A stretch of 64,000 nucleotides of DNA from DATBDN01 sp963715995 (GTDB lineage Bacteria > Actinomycetota > Thermoleophilia > Solirubrobacterales > Thermoleophilaceae): assembly GCA_963715995.1 (NCBI GenBank), contig OY970283.1, positions 2,604,001 to 2,668,000 on the forward strand, given 5' to 3'. Positions within the stretch are counted from its first letter, which is position 1. Every line of letters starts with the position of its first letter. The notes beneath the pieces are model-generated. The model was not told the origin of the DNA and ran no database searches. It saw nothing but the letters and a program-made list of their open reading frames with translations. Made by a program: the position numbers and the translations under genes. Positions 21,413 through 30,659 of this stretch are shown one piece after another.

Positions 21413-22477
21413 CTAGGCCGCGTGTCTGCCGATTGCCTCGGCGCCCGGCTCGTCGCTGAGGCCGTGCACGACGATCGACACGCATACCGCCAGCGCCGCG
21501 ATGTTGAAGATCCGCGCGCCGTGGGGCAGGCCTTCGGCGAGCACCAGCAGCGAGAACGTGAGCGTCGCCACCCCCTTCGGCCCGAACCAGCCCATGAAGA
21601 GGCGTGTGACCATGTCGGTGCGCGTGCCGAGCAGCGAGACCAGTACCGCGAACGGTCGCGCCACCAGCAGCAGGAAGGCGACGATCGCGATCGCCGCCCA
21701 GCCGTCGTGGAACAGGCCGTGGAACGTGAGCAGCGATCCGAACACGAAGAAGATCGCGAACTTGACGACGGCGATCAGGCGCGTGGCTCCACCCTCCACC
21801 GCCTCGAGGATGTCCTGTCGGCGGATGCCGAGCGTGATTGCGCAGACGAAGACGGCGATCAGGCCGTTGCCGTGGACGAGGTGCGCGACGCCGTAGGTGC
21901 CGAACGCGACGACGAGCCCGTAGGCGGTCCGCTTGAAGCGCATGCGTGCGGCCACGAGGCCCACGACCAGGCCCACAACGAGGCCGAGCAGCAGGTCCTG
22001 AAGCACGAAGTGCCACCACACGAAGTCGCTCTTCGACGGGTCGAGCGCGTAGGCGAAGGCGAGCACCGCGGGCAGTGCGAGCCCGTCGTTCAGTCCCGAC
22101 TCCAAGTTCAGCGAGTGGCGCACGAGCCGTGGCACGCGCGGGTTGGTGACCACGCTCGAGGTGAGCACCGGGTCGGTCGGCGACAGCAGCGCGCCGACCA
22201 GGAACGACTCCGTCCAGCTCAGATCGGTCACGAGCTTGGTCGCGCCCGCTACGAGCGCGCACGTGATCGGCATGCCCAGCACGAGCTTGCGAAGCGGGGG
22301 GCGCCAGGCGCGCTGGAGCATCTCGAGCTCGACCTCCAGGCCGTCGCGGAACAGGATCAGCACCAGGGCGGTCACCGCCAGGTCGTTCACGAAGCCCGCG
22401 CCCGGATCGAGGTGCAGCACGTCGAGCGCCCCGGGACCGAGCAGAAACCCTGCGGCGAGGACGAGCGCGATCCGCAT
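21413..22477 (-). CDS. CPA1-type Na+(K+)/H+ antiporter, short at the N-terminus
   Basis: 354-residue membrane protein with about eleven helices. The antiporter core LLSPTDPVLTSSV and NLESGLNDGLALP holds the family's ion-binding Asp residues. The usual first helix is missing: the protein opens directly with MRIALVLAAGFLLGPGAL, which corresponds to the second helix of relatives, and an in-frame stop lies two codons upstream. Either it is genuinely short or an upstream frameshift hides the first exported segment. It is divergent from the acidic protein gene with 59 bp between. Confidence 0.82.
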   Translation of the reverse strand: MRIALVLAAGFLLGPGALDVLHLDPGAGFVNDLAVTALVLILFRDGLEVELEMLQRAWRPPLRKLVLGMPITCALVAGATKLVTDLSWTESFLVGALLSPTDPVLTSSVVTNPRVPRLVRHSLNLESGLNDGLALPAVLAFAYALDPSKSDFVWWHFVLQDLLLGLVVGLVVGLVAARMRFKRTAYGLVVAFGTYGVAHLVHGNGLIAVFVCAITLGIRRQDILEAVEGGATRLIAVVKFAIFFVFGSLLTFHGLFHDGWAAIAIVAFLLLVARPFAVLVSLLGTRTDMVTRLFMGWFGPKGVATLTFSLLVLAEGLPHGARIFNIAALAVCVSIVVHGLSDEPGAEAIGRHAA

Positions 22478-22536
22478 CGCTCAAGGGTTGCATCTGCCGG
22501 GAGTGATGGAGCTCACGGATTGGGTATTGACCTTCC

Positions 22537-22948
22537 ATGAGCGATGAGGAGAAGGACACAGCCACCAAGGCCCAGGAGGCCGAGGAGCGGCACGAGCGCG
22601 CCCGCGAGACGATGGAGAAGATCGAAAAGGATTCCGCCCGAGAAGCTGGAGGACTGGCCCGACGACGAGGCCAAGTACGAGACCTTCGGCGGCTCCGAAG
22701 CGGGTGAGTCGACCTACGACGAGGAGCACGAGGAGGCGCTCGGCGCGCACTCCGTGCGCCACCACGAGGACGGATCAGTCGAGGTGAAGGGCGAGAAGGT
22801 CGACAACCCAGACGACTTCAAGGGTGAGCCGATCCCCGGTGGGCCGACCGATCCCGACGCCCCTGACGCGCCCGGCGAGGACAGCGACAGCGGCTCCTCC
22901 GAGGACAGCGACAGCGACTCCTCCGAGGACGACTCGAAAGAGGACTGA
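22537..22948 (+). pseudogene. Acidic hydrophilic protein broken by a +1 frameshift
   Basis: From ATG 22537 the first 32 codons encode MSDEEKDTATKAQEAEER and a charged helix; the reading then leaves frame at about 22632. The next frame continues with PPEKLEDWPDDEAKYETFGG and ends at 22948 in a Ser/Asp/Glu-rich tail. Removing one T at 22632-22633 joins them as EKIEKDPPEKLEDW, and the total length is one base more than a multiple of three. The joined protein (136 residues) has a His/Asp-containing centre (SVRHHEDGSVEV) and a repetitive acidic end; function unknown. This may be a sequencing indel rather than real decay. Confidence 0.75.
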
Positions 22949-25262
22949 CTACAGCGCTGCGAGGTCCGCTGTCGAGGCCGCGAGCACCGGCGCGAGCTGA
23001 TAGGCCAGCACCAGCGCGCGGTTGGTCTGCGTGCGGCTCCACGGCCGCTCGTCGCTGAGGTAGGCCTGCATCAGGCCCTGCCGTCCGATCGGCACCACGA
23101 GCAGCGACCCGAACCCGCTGGCTGCCACGAGGGCGACCTCGCCCATGCCCGTGGTCGTCTCGGGGCCGCGCCCAGCCAGGATCTGCTCCGGCTCGCCGCT
23201 GCGCATGACGCCTTCGAGCGCGGCGAAGTGGCTCAGGTCGAGACGGCCGCTGCCGGGCAGCCACGGCCGCGTCGACAGCGCGTTGAGCACCCCGTCGTCG
23301 CTGCGCGTGAACAGCAGGAGGTCGTCCGCTGCCAGCTCGTCGCGGATGACGGGCTCGAGCGCGCTCAGGTCGTCCAGCGAAACCGCACGCGTGATGCGCG
23401 CCGCGACGGCCGCGAGGCGCTGATCGCTGTCGGTGGGCAGCGTGCTCACGTCGGCAGCGCTCATGGCGGTGCCCAGGCTGCGGCGAAGCAGCTTCTCGGA
23501 GACCCACGGAGAGACGCCGGCCCACGGCGGCCCCGGCTTGGCCAGGAAGTAGCCCTGGCCGTAGGTCACGTCGAGGTCGGCAAGCACGCGCAGCTCCTCC
23601 TCGGTCTCGATCCCCTCGGCCACGACCTGTGCGCCGGTGCGCCTGCCGAAGCGGACGAACGACTCCACGAGCGCCTGCTTGGCCGTGTCGGTGTCGATGT
23701 TCTGGATCAGCGAGCGGTCGAGCTTGATCAGGTCGGGCGCCACGCGCATCAACTGCTGTAGGCCGGAGTAGCCGGCGCCTGCGTCGTCGACCGCGACGCG
23801 CGCGCCGCGCGCGCGCAGCGCGGCCAGGTCGGCTGACAGGGCGGCCTCGTCGGCCGCCAACTCGTGCTCGGTCACCTCGATCACCAGGCCCGTGAGGTCG
23901 GCCGGCAGGACGGCTTCGACCTCCGGCGCCCGCAGCGTCGAGGGGCTCAGGTTGAGCGACAGGTAGGTGCCGGGCGGGCGGTCGGGCACGGCGAGTGCGC
24001 GTGCGATCGCCGCCGCTTCGAGCGCTCCGCCCATGCCCACCCGCGCCGCCAGGTCGAACCACTGGTCGGGGAAGCGCTTAGGTGGCTGCTTGAAGCGCGT
24101 GAGTGCCTCGTATCCCGAGATGCGCCCGGTGGCCAGCGCCACCAGGGGCTGGAACACCGGCGTGATGCCGTCAGCCATCTGCATGACCGCGACGATGTCG
24201 TGGCGCTCGCCCTCCTGATGCTCGATCGAGACCTCGGTCGGGTCGAAGCGGCGCGTGGCGCCGGGCTTCTTCTGCGCCAGCTTCAGGGCGCCCTCGGCCG
24301 CCTGCGTCAGCGTCTTCGAGCGTGCGGCCGTCGGTCGGGAAGACCGCGTAGCCGGCTGCGAACGAGAGTGGGAAGCCGTCGAGCGCGGCGCCCATGAGCG
24401 CATCGCGTGCCCGCATGATCACGGTCTCGGCTTCGTCGGCGTTCGTCTTCGGGAGGATCAGCGCGAACTCGTCCCCCCCGGCGCGCGCGAACACGTCGGT
24501 CACCCGCAGCGTCGGCCCGACGCGCGTGACGAGCAGCTTCAGCAGCGTGTCGCCGGCCTGCTTGCCGCTCGCATCGTTCACGCGTTTGAGCCCGTCGACG
24601 TCGATCATCACAAGGCCCATCGGCGCCAGCTCGCGTTCGGATCGTTTGATCTCCACCTCTAGTGCGCGCTGAAAACCCGGACCGGTCGGCAGGCCGGTGA
24701 GCACATCGGTGGCCGCCTGCTGCTCGAGCGCGGTGGCACGCGCGGTCGCCTTCTGGAGTGCGTTCGACAACCTGCGCAGCGGTCCGCCGGCCAGGCGGCC
24801 GAGCAGGCCGGCGAGCAGCGCCGCGAGCAGGAGCGCCCCGGCACCGGCCACAACGAGCCCGGCCATCAGGCCCTTGGCGACTGCGTCGGAAGAGGTCTTC
24901 GTGGAAAGGGCCACGCGCAGCGTCGTGCGGTCGCGCGTCGGGAACGCGTAGTCGCGCTCGTCCCCCTGGCTGGCCGGGGCATGCGGGTGCCGGCCCCGCT
25001 GGACCTTCAGCCGCGCGTTCAGAAGGTGCCCAAGACGGTCGAGCCCTGCGCCGCGGGTGGGGCGGCCAGCCGTGTCCCACGCCTTCTTGACCGTGGCCGC
25101 GCGCGCGTCGAGCTCCCTGTCGGCCGCATGGTGGCCGCCCGCGCTGACGAGGAACGCGGCGGCAGCGGCGATCACGGCGGCCAGAACCGCGGCCGGGATC
25201 GCAACGCGCAAGGCGAGGGTTGACGCAACGCGGGCAGAGGCGGGAGACCCCGTCGAGGCCAT
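22949..25262 (-). pseudogene. Membrane GGDEF-EAL(-GAF) cyclic-di-GMP protein, split by a frameshift
   Basis: Two readings that clearly belong together. 25262 to about 24311 encodes a membrane-anchored N-terminus (helices near residues 13-40 and 130-155 around an extracytoplasmic domain) and a diguanylate cyclase domain with an intact AGGDEF. The other frame, from about 24311 to 22949, gives the end of GGDEF, a full EAL phosphodiesterase domain (YEALTRF, LSLNLSP, AVDDAGAGYSG, VVAEGIETEE, YGQGYF) and a C-terminal GAF-like sensor. The total length is one base over a multiple of three, so one extra base near 24311 explains the break. Both catalytic motifs look intact, so the parent should make and degrade c-di-GMP. 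Confidence 0.85.
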
Positions 25263-25310
25263 TCATGAGACGTATCGGCCGTTGGCAGCCTGTGGCTTTA
25301 GCCTCGGTTG

Positions 25311-25549
25311 GTGCGTTCCCTGACCATTTCGCTGCTGGTCGTGGCCGCGGTCGACGCCCCCGCGCGATCGTGAAGCTGTGGATGAACTCGCCACGGCACC
25401 GGGCCGACATCCTGCGCCCGGCGTTCACGGAGATCGGGATAGGCGTGGCGCTGGGCGCACCCCAGATCCCACACGGCGAGCGGGCGAGCGCCGCCACCTA
25501 CACCACGGACTTCGGCGGCGTGGTGGACGCGTCGCTGCCGGACGGCTGA
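25311..25549 (+). pseudogene. Remnant of a secreted CAP (SCP/PR1) domain protein
   Basis: GTG 25311 opens a signal-peptide-like MRSLTISLLVVAAV that runs into a stop after 20 codons. In another frame, from about 25366, the text continues as the end of a CAP domain (VKLWMNSPRHRADILRPAF, then EIGIGVALG and YTTDFGG) up to 25549. The middle of the domain, roughly 80-100 residues, is absent, so an internal deletion together with a frame change has joined the signal peptide to the domain end. It is divergent from the GGDEF-EAL gene. Confidence 0.7.
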
Positions 25550-25558
25550 GCGGGCGCG

Positions 25559-25975
25559 CTAAGCCGCTTCGAAGTCGAGCTCGAACCACACGCGCGTGCG
25601 CTTGTCCTCGCGCGTGACTCCCCAGCGGCGGGTGAGCTGCTCGACGATGAAGAGCCCGAAGCCGCCGTCGGCATCGGCGTCCAGCGCGCCGGGCAGCGGC
25701 ACCATGCCGGGACCCGAGTCGGTCACCTGCACGCACATGTAGCCGTCCTTCGGCGTGATCGCCAGGCGTAGCGGCTCCTCGCTCGTGCCGCCGTGCTTGA
25801 CGGCGTTCGACACGACCTCCGTCACGGCGAGCTCGAATGCTCTGAGCTGGGTCGGGCTCACGTAACGCTGCGCGATCTCGCACGCCAGGCGGCGCCCCTT
25901 CGGCACCGAGGCAGGCTCGGGATCGAGGTGGTGCACCCGAGCCTCTGCTTCAGCCGTGACCACGGCGCCCGACAC
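25559..25975 (-). CDS. Anti-sigma-factor-like HATPase (RsbW/SpoIIAB type)
   Basis: 138-residue serine-kinase-like ATPase. The N box is ELAVTEVVSNAVKHGG (about residues 48-63), the G1 box VTDSGPGM, the G2 region GGFGLFIVEQLTRRW. Proteins of this build bind or phosphorylate anti-sigma-factor antagonists, or act as stand-alone regulators. No sigma factor or antagonist gene is next to it. It starts at GTG 25975; another GTG four codons later is possible. It lies 15 bp after the DoxX gene on the same strand. Confidence 0.85.
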   Translation of the reverse strand: MSGAVVTAEAEARVHHLDPEPASVPKGRRLACEIAQRYVSPTQLRAFELAVTEVVSNAVKHGGTSEEPLRLAITPKDGYMCVQVTDSGPGMVPLPGALDADADGGFGLFIVEQLTRRWGVTREDKRTRVWFELDFEAA

Positions 25976-25990
25976 TACAGCGGTTTGGAC

Positions 25991-26506
25991 TTAGGTCTGG
26001 ACCATTTCCCGCACGCGCTCGCCGGACTCGAACGGGACGCCCTCGAACTCGTCCTCGGCCTGGGCCTGCTGCTGCGCGAGCTTGGACACCGCGAACGAGC
26101 CCGCGGCACCGGCTGCGCCGGCGGCAAGCGCCCAGCCCCAGCCGTTGCGCTCCTCGACCACCGCGAGCGCCGCGGCGATCAGAACGGCGTTGTACTCCCA
26201 GCCGCCCTCGGTCACCCACGGGCCCTTGGGGCCGTGCACGTGCGTGATTGCCGTGACCATCGTGCCGGTGATCGCGGCGCCCGCCAGCGGAGTCGCCACG
26301 CCGGCGGCCAGCAGCGCGCCGCCGCCGGCCTCGGTCACGCCCGCGGCGAGCGCGTTGCGCTTGCCTGGCGTCAGGCCCATCTGCTCGAAAGCCTCACCTG
26401 TGGCCTCCAGCCCGTGTCCGCCGAACCAGCCGAATAGTTTCTGAGTGCCGTGACCGACGAACAGGCCGCCGACGAGGATGCGCAGGATCAGTCGCGAGAG
26501 CTTCAT
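25991..26506 (-). CDS. DoxX-family membrane protein
   Basis: 171 residues, four hydrophobic helices. The family's start ILRILVGGLFVGHGTQKLFGWF is visible at residues ~7-28, followed by GLTPGKRNALAAGVTEAGGG. A charged C-terminal tail (DEFEGVPFESGERVREM) ends the protein. DoxX proteins are quinone/thiosulfate-linked or of unknown function. ATG 26506 opens the family N-terminus, and the next gene, nhaA-dsbA, starts only 9 bp away on the other strand. Confidence 0.87.
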   Translation of the reverse strand: MKLSRLILRILVGGLFVGHGTQKLFGWFGGHGLEATGEAFEQMGLTPGKRNALAAGVTEAGGGALLAAGVATPLAGAAITGTMVTAITHVHGPKGPWVTEGGWEYNAVLIAAALAVVEERNGWGWALAAGAAGAAGSFAVSKLAQQQAQAEDEFEGVPFESGERVREMVQT

Positions 26507-26515
26507 GAGGATTCG

Positions 26516-28384
26516 GTGTCCGAGTCCTCGGCTCGTCAAACGCTCGCGCGCCTCGGCAGCCCTCTCCGTAACTATCTGAACACCGAGATCGCGGGGGCGA
26601 GCTTCCTGCTCGTAGCCACGCTGGCAGCGCTCGCGTGGGTGAACATCGACTCGTCCTCGTACCAGAGCGTCTGGACCACCGAGCTCTCGGTGCGGCTCGG
26701 CCACCATGCGCTGAGCGCCGACCTGCGCCACTGGGTGAACGACGGGCTGATGGCGCTCTTCTTCTTCGTGGTCGGGCTAGAGGCGCGGCGCGAGTTCGAC
26801 ATGGGCGAGCTGCGTGACCGCCACCGGCTTCCGCTGCCGGCGCTGGCGGCACTGCTCGGCATGGCGTTCCCGATCGCGATCTATCTGGCGCTGAACGCCG
26901 GCGGCGCGGGTGGTCACGGATGGGGAGTGGCGATGTCCACCGACACGGCGTTCGCACTCGGGCTCCTGGCGATGGTCGGCCCGCGGCTGTCGAACCGGCT
27001 GCGGGCGTTCACCGTCACGATCGCGGTCGTCGACGACCTGCTGGCTCTGTGCGTCATCGCGATCGCCTATACGGACCGGCTCGACGTGACCCCACTGGTC
27101 GTGGCGGCGGTGTTGTTCGCCGCACTGTTCGTCCTGCGCGCGCGCCGGGTCCGGCGCAGCGCCCCGTACGCGCTGATCGGCGTAGGCACCTGGGTGGCCG
27201 TGCACTCCTCGGGAATCGACCCGGTGATCGTGGGGCTCGCGATGGGACTGCTCACCTACGCCTACCCGGCCTCGCGCGAGGACCTGGAACGCGCCAGCAC
27301 CCTGTTCCGCGACTTCCGCGAGCAGCCCACGCCCGAGCTGGCGCGCACCGCCAGCCGCAGCCTGGAGCGGGCGATCTCGCCGAACGACCGGCTCGCGCAG
27401 CGCTTCCATCCGTGGACCAGCTACGCGATCGTGCCGCTGTTCGCGCTCGCCAACGCGGGCATCAAGATCAGCGGCGGCTTCCTGAGCGATGCGGTCACCT
27501 CGCCGATCACCATCGGGATCGTGGTCGGCTACGCGGTTGGCAAGCCGCTCGGCTTCCTCTCGGGCACGTGGCTGGCCGAACGCGTGAGCCGGGGCCGAGC
27601 GAAGGCGCCCGTGGGCTGGGGCGCCCTTGCGGGGACGGGGGCTGCGGCGGGGATCGGCTTCACGGTGTCGCTCCTGATCGCGAGCCGCGCGCTCGACGGA
27701 CGCGAGCTCGACGAGGCCAAGCTCGGCATCCTCGTCGGCGCGGTGATCGCGAGCGCGCTGGCGCGCCTGATCTTCGGGCTGATCGATCGCCAGCCCTACA
27801 AGCGCCGGCTGCGGCTGCTGATCGGCCGCTCGGAGAACCTGATCGACCTGTCGGAGCCGGTCGACGAGGACGTCGACTACACGCGCGGCCCGGCCGACGC
27901 GCCCGTGACGATCGTCGAGTACGGCGACTTCGAATGCCCCTACTGCGGGATCGCGGAGCCGACCATCCGCGAGCTGCTGGCCGGCCACAGCACCGACGTG
28001 CGCTACGTCTTCCGGCATCTGCCGCTGACCGACGTGCACCCCCATGCGCAGCTCGCGGCCGAAGCCGCCACAGCCGCGGGCTCGCAGGGCAGCTTCTGGG
28101 AGATGCACGACCTGCTCTTCGAGCACCAGGACGCTCTGCGCGGCAGCGACCTGATCGGCTACGCCGACCAGCTCGGCCTCGACGTGGAGCGCTTCCGGCG
28201 CGAGCTGCGCAACCACGAGCACGCCGGCCGGATCGCGCGCGACGTGGAGAGCGCAGAGCTGAGCGGCGTGTCCGGCACCCCGACGTTCTTCATCAACGGC
28301 CAGCGCCACCACGGCGCCTACGACATCGACACGCTCTCGAACGCCGTCAAGGCAGCGCGCGCCCGCGTGGCGGTGGCAGCCTAG
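26516..28384 (+). CDS. nhaA: Fusion of NhaA Na+/H+ antiporter with a DsbA-like thioredoxin domain
   Basis: 622 residues. Residues ~20-420 are a complete NhaA antiporter: FFFVVGLEARREF, MSTDTAFALGLLAMV, and VVDDLLALCVIAI with the adjacent Asp173-Asp174 that bind Na+ in E. coli NhaA. Residues ~445-620 are a DsbA-type domain with active-site C474-P-Y-C477 and the cis-Pro loop GVSGTPTFFING. GTG 26516 is preferred over an upstream GTG at 26450, which would overlap the DoxX start. Whether the thiol domain is cytoplasmic depends on the number of antiporter helices; with the usual twelve it would be cytoplasmic. Confidence 0.93.
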   Translation: MSESSARQTLARLGSPLRNYLNTEIAGASFLLVATLAALAWVNIDSSSYQSVWTTELSVRLGHHALSADLRHWVNDGLMALFFFVVGLEARREFDMGELRDRHRLPLPALAALLGMAFPIAIYLALNAGGAGGHGWGVAMSTDTAFALGLLAMVGPRLSNRLRAFTVTIAVVDDLLALCVIAIAYTDRLDVTPLVVAAVLFAALFVLRARRVRRSAPYALIGVGTWVAVHSSGIDPVIVGLAMGLLTYAYPASREDLERASTLFRDFREQPTPELARTASRSLERAISPNDRLAQRFHPWTSYAIVPLFALANAGIKISGGFLSDAVTSPITIGIVVGYAVGKPLGFLSGTWLAERVSRGRAKAPVGWGALAGTGAAAGIGFTVSLLIASRALDGRELDEAKLGILVGAVIASALARLIFGLIDRQPYKRRLRLLIGRSENLIDLSEPVDEDVDYTRGPADAPVTIVEYGDFECPYCGIAEPTIRELLAGHSTDVRYVFRHLPLTDVHPHAQLAAEAATAAGSQGSFWEMHDLLFEHQDALRGSDLIGYADQLGLDVERFRRELRNHEHAGRIARDVESAELSGVSGTPTFFINGQRHHGAYDIDTLSNAVKAARARVAVAA

Positions 28385-28386
28385 TT

Positions 28387-29994
28387 CTAGTTCTCGATCG
28401 TCACGAGCGTGCCGATCGGCGTGTACGGCCAGACCTTCTTGGCCGACGCCAGCGGCAGCTCCACGCAGCCCAGGCTCTGCGGCGTTCCGAACGACGAGCG
28501 GTTGAAGGCGTGCAGCGCCTCGCCCCCGTTGAAGTAGCTGATCCAGCGGATGCCGGGGTCGTGGTAGTGCGAGCCGTCGGGGTTGGTGCCGCTCATGGTC
28601 CCGGACGGGATGTGCTCGAAGACCGGGAAGGTGCCGAGCTCGGTCGGGGCGGCGGGGACCCCCGTGTTGCCGGGTGATGTGAGCACGGTGCGGCCGTTGT
28701 GCCAGAGCGTCAGGAGCTGTGGCACGTTGCGGTGCACGTACACGTAGCTGTAGCCCTCATCCCGGCGCTTGCCCGCGATCGTGTCGTCGATCAGCGCCTT
28801 CCATACGGCCGGGCCCGCGAGCGCGTCGACCGTCAGGTGGTGGGTGTCCTGGAACATCATCACGGCGCCACGCGTGATCTGCGTGATCTGGCCGGGCTTC
28901 CACTGCTCGGTCAGCTCGTGCGGGGTCTTGGGATAGCGCCACTCGAAGCTGCCCTTCGGCGGCGCGACCGCGGCGACGGTCTGGGCGACGGCCGTGCGCG
29001 CCACGTCCGCGCCGTCGGGTGTCCAATCGAGTGGCAGGTAGCCGCCCAGAGCGAGCAGCTGCTGCAGGCGCAGCGTCGACGGCGGCGGGACGGTCCAGCT
29101 GACGCGCTGTGACCGGGTCAGGTCACGGCCGTCGGCGGTGGCAACCGTGACTGCGCGCGGGAACGTGGCGCTGAGCGAGGCGCCCATGCGCGCGCCGACG
29201 CCGGTCGGCTTGAACGCGACCGTGTGCGAGTCGAGCCGCCGCCAGTGCCCGGGCGTCGCGGGGTCGAGCTTGGGGAAATGCGCGCCGATGGCCGCGTCCG
29301 CGGGCTTCGAGAACGTGATGCGCAGCTCGCTCGTCGGCGCGATCTTCGAGCCGGGAGCCGGTGAGGTCAGGGCGACCGCTGTCGACGCGGCGGGGAACCA
29401 CGAGACCCGCGCCGGCGCGCCGACGCGCTCCCACTCACGTGGTGCCGCGGCCACCTGCATCGTCCCAGCGGGGCTTGGAGCGGGCACGAGCACGGATGCG
29501 CCGCGGGCGGGGTGTCGCACGAGCTTGGTGGTGCCGTAGGCGACTGCGCGGACCGAAGTGTCGAAGTGGACCTCCAGCGGGCTGCCGGCCTTCGCGGTGA
29601 GCCAGCGGCGCGTGACCGTCGCGACCGGCGCGTGCACTGTCAGGCGCTCACGGCGCGTCTTTCCGAGCGCCCAGCCGATCCACCCGGGCCGCTTCACCGT
29701 CACCTCGATTGCGATCGTCTCGCCGGGCGTGACGAGCTCCTGTGGGGTCAGCCGGCTGCCGGCGCGCACGAGCGTGACGGGGCGGCCCTTGGAGTCGGTC
29801 GCGCTCGCGTCCTGGAGCTTGCCCGCGAACGGCTGAAGGTCCACGCGCGCCAGAGCGTTCGGATCGGTGGCAAGCGTGGCCCCCGACCAGAGCACCGCCA
29901 CGGCGGCAACCGCGACGACGGCCAGCGCGAGCACGCCGAGCGCCGACCAGAAAACCTGGTGCGAGCGCGGGGAACGGCTGACGGAAGTCGCCAC
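28387..29994 (-). CDS. L,D-transpeptidase (YkuD family), membrane-anchored
   Basis: 535 residues. A single N-terminal helix (about 14-37) anchors the protein; an Ig-like region with TSPAPGSKIAPTSELRITF (about 210-230), typical of actinobacterial transpeptidases, follows, then a peptidoglycan-binding-like section. The C-terminal YkuD domain has HAFNRSSFGTPQSLGCVEL with catalytic Cys510. It forms 3-3 crosslinks in peptidoglycan or attaches ligands. The gene ends 2 bp from the convergent nhaA-dsbA stop. Confidence 0.93.
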   Translation of the reverse strand: MATSVSRSPRSHQVFWSALGVLALAVVAVAAVAVLWSGATLATDPNALARVDLQPFAGKLQDASATDSKGRPVTLVRAGSRLTPQELVTPGETIAIEVTVKRPGWIGWALGKTRRERLTVHAPVATVTRRWLTAKAGSPLEVHFDTSVRAVAYGTTKLVRHPARGASVLVPAPSPAGTMQVAAAPREWERVGAPARVSWFPAASTAVALTSPAPGSKIAPTSELRITFSKPADAAIGAHFPKLDPATPGHWRRLDSHTVAFKPTGVGARMGASLSATFPRAVTVATADGRDLTRSQRVSWTVPPPSTLRLQQLLALGGYLPLDWTPDGADVARTAVAQTVAAVAPPKGSFEWRYPKTPHELTEQWKPGQITQITRGAVMMFQDTHHLTVDALAGPAVWKALIDDTIAGKRRDEGYSYVYVHRNVPQLLTLWHNGRTVLTSPGNTGVPAAPTELGTFPVFEHIPSGTMSGTNPDGSHYHDPGIRWISYFNGGEALHAFNRSSFGTPQSLGCVELPLASAKKVWPYTPIGTLVTIEN

Positions 29995-30037
29995 GAACCG
30001 GAGGATCGCATGCGCCGCGACGGACGTGACAGGTTTC

Positions 30038-30651
30038 TTACGGGCCTGGGGCGTGTGGCGCGAACAGCAGCTCGTAGAGCTCGGGGTAGCTCGTCAGCGG
30101 CACGGCGTCGGGATCGACGAAGTGCTGGAGCGCCAGGCCGATGTCGAGCGCGATCATCGCCGTTGCGAAGAGCCGTGGCGCGGCGGGCGGCTTCACGCCG
30201 TCCTCGTCGTAGGCGCCGGCGATCGCCTGCGTGCTGAGCTCGCGCGTCACGCTCCAGAAGCCGCCGGCGAGCTTGCGGAACTGCTCGTCACGCCCGGCGT
30301 GCGCGAGCAGCTCGAGCCACAGGCGGAACAGCCACCGGCCGTCCTCGGTCGACTGCATCGCCGCCAGCCGCTCGCCGGTGGCGCGCAACGTGGGCCGCTC
30401 GCCGCTTCCGCTCTCCTCGGCCATGCGGCGGTACTGGCTGTAGGCACGCTCCTGGAGCAGCTCGGCGAACAGCTCGGCCTTGGTCGCGAAGTTGGAGTAG
30501 AAGGCGCCGCGCGTGTAGCCGGCCTCTCCGTGATCGCCTCGATCGACGCGCCCTCATAACCGCGCTCCACGAACACCCGCGCGGCGGCGTCGAGCAGCTC
30601 CTGGCGCGTCTGCGCCTGGCGCTCCGCGCGAGTCAAGCGGCTCTTGGTCAC
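30038..30651 (-). pseudogene. TetR-family regulator interrupted by a single-base deletion
   Basis: GTG 30651 starts a typical TetR N-terminus (RQELLDAAARVFVERGYEGASIEAIT), but after 'ITE' the frame is lost near 30525. One frame over, the text continues as AGYTRGAFYSNFATKAELF, the rest of the helix-turn-helix, and then the ligand domain down to TAA 30038. One missing base restores a 204-residue protein; the span is one base short of a multiple of three. Tandem operator-like repeats lie directly upstream, between it and the divergent membrane protein gene, its likely target. The break may be real or a sequencing indel. Confidence 0.85.
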
Positions 30652-30659
30652 TGGTCAAG

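Noticed and set aside
26450..26515. Upstream GTG start for the NhaA-DsbA gene
   Set aside because: It overlaps the DoxX gene start on the other strand, and the extra residues (MTDEQAADEDAQ...) are antisense of the DoxX N-terminus.
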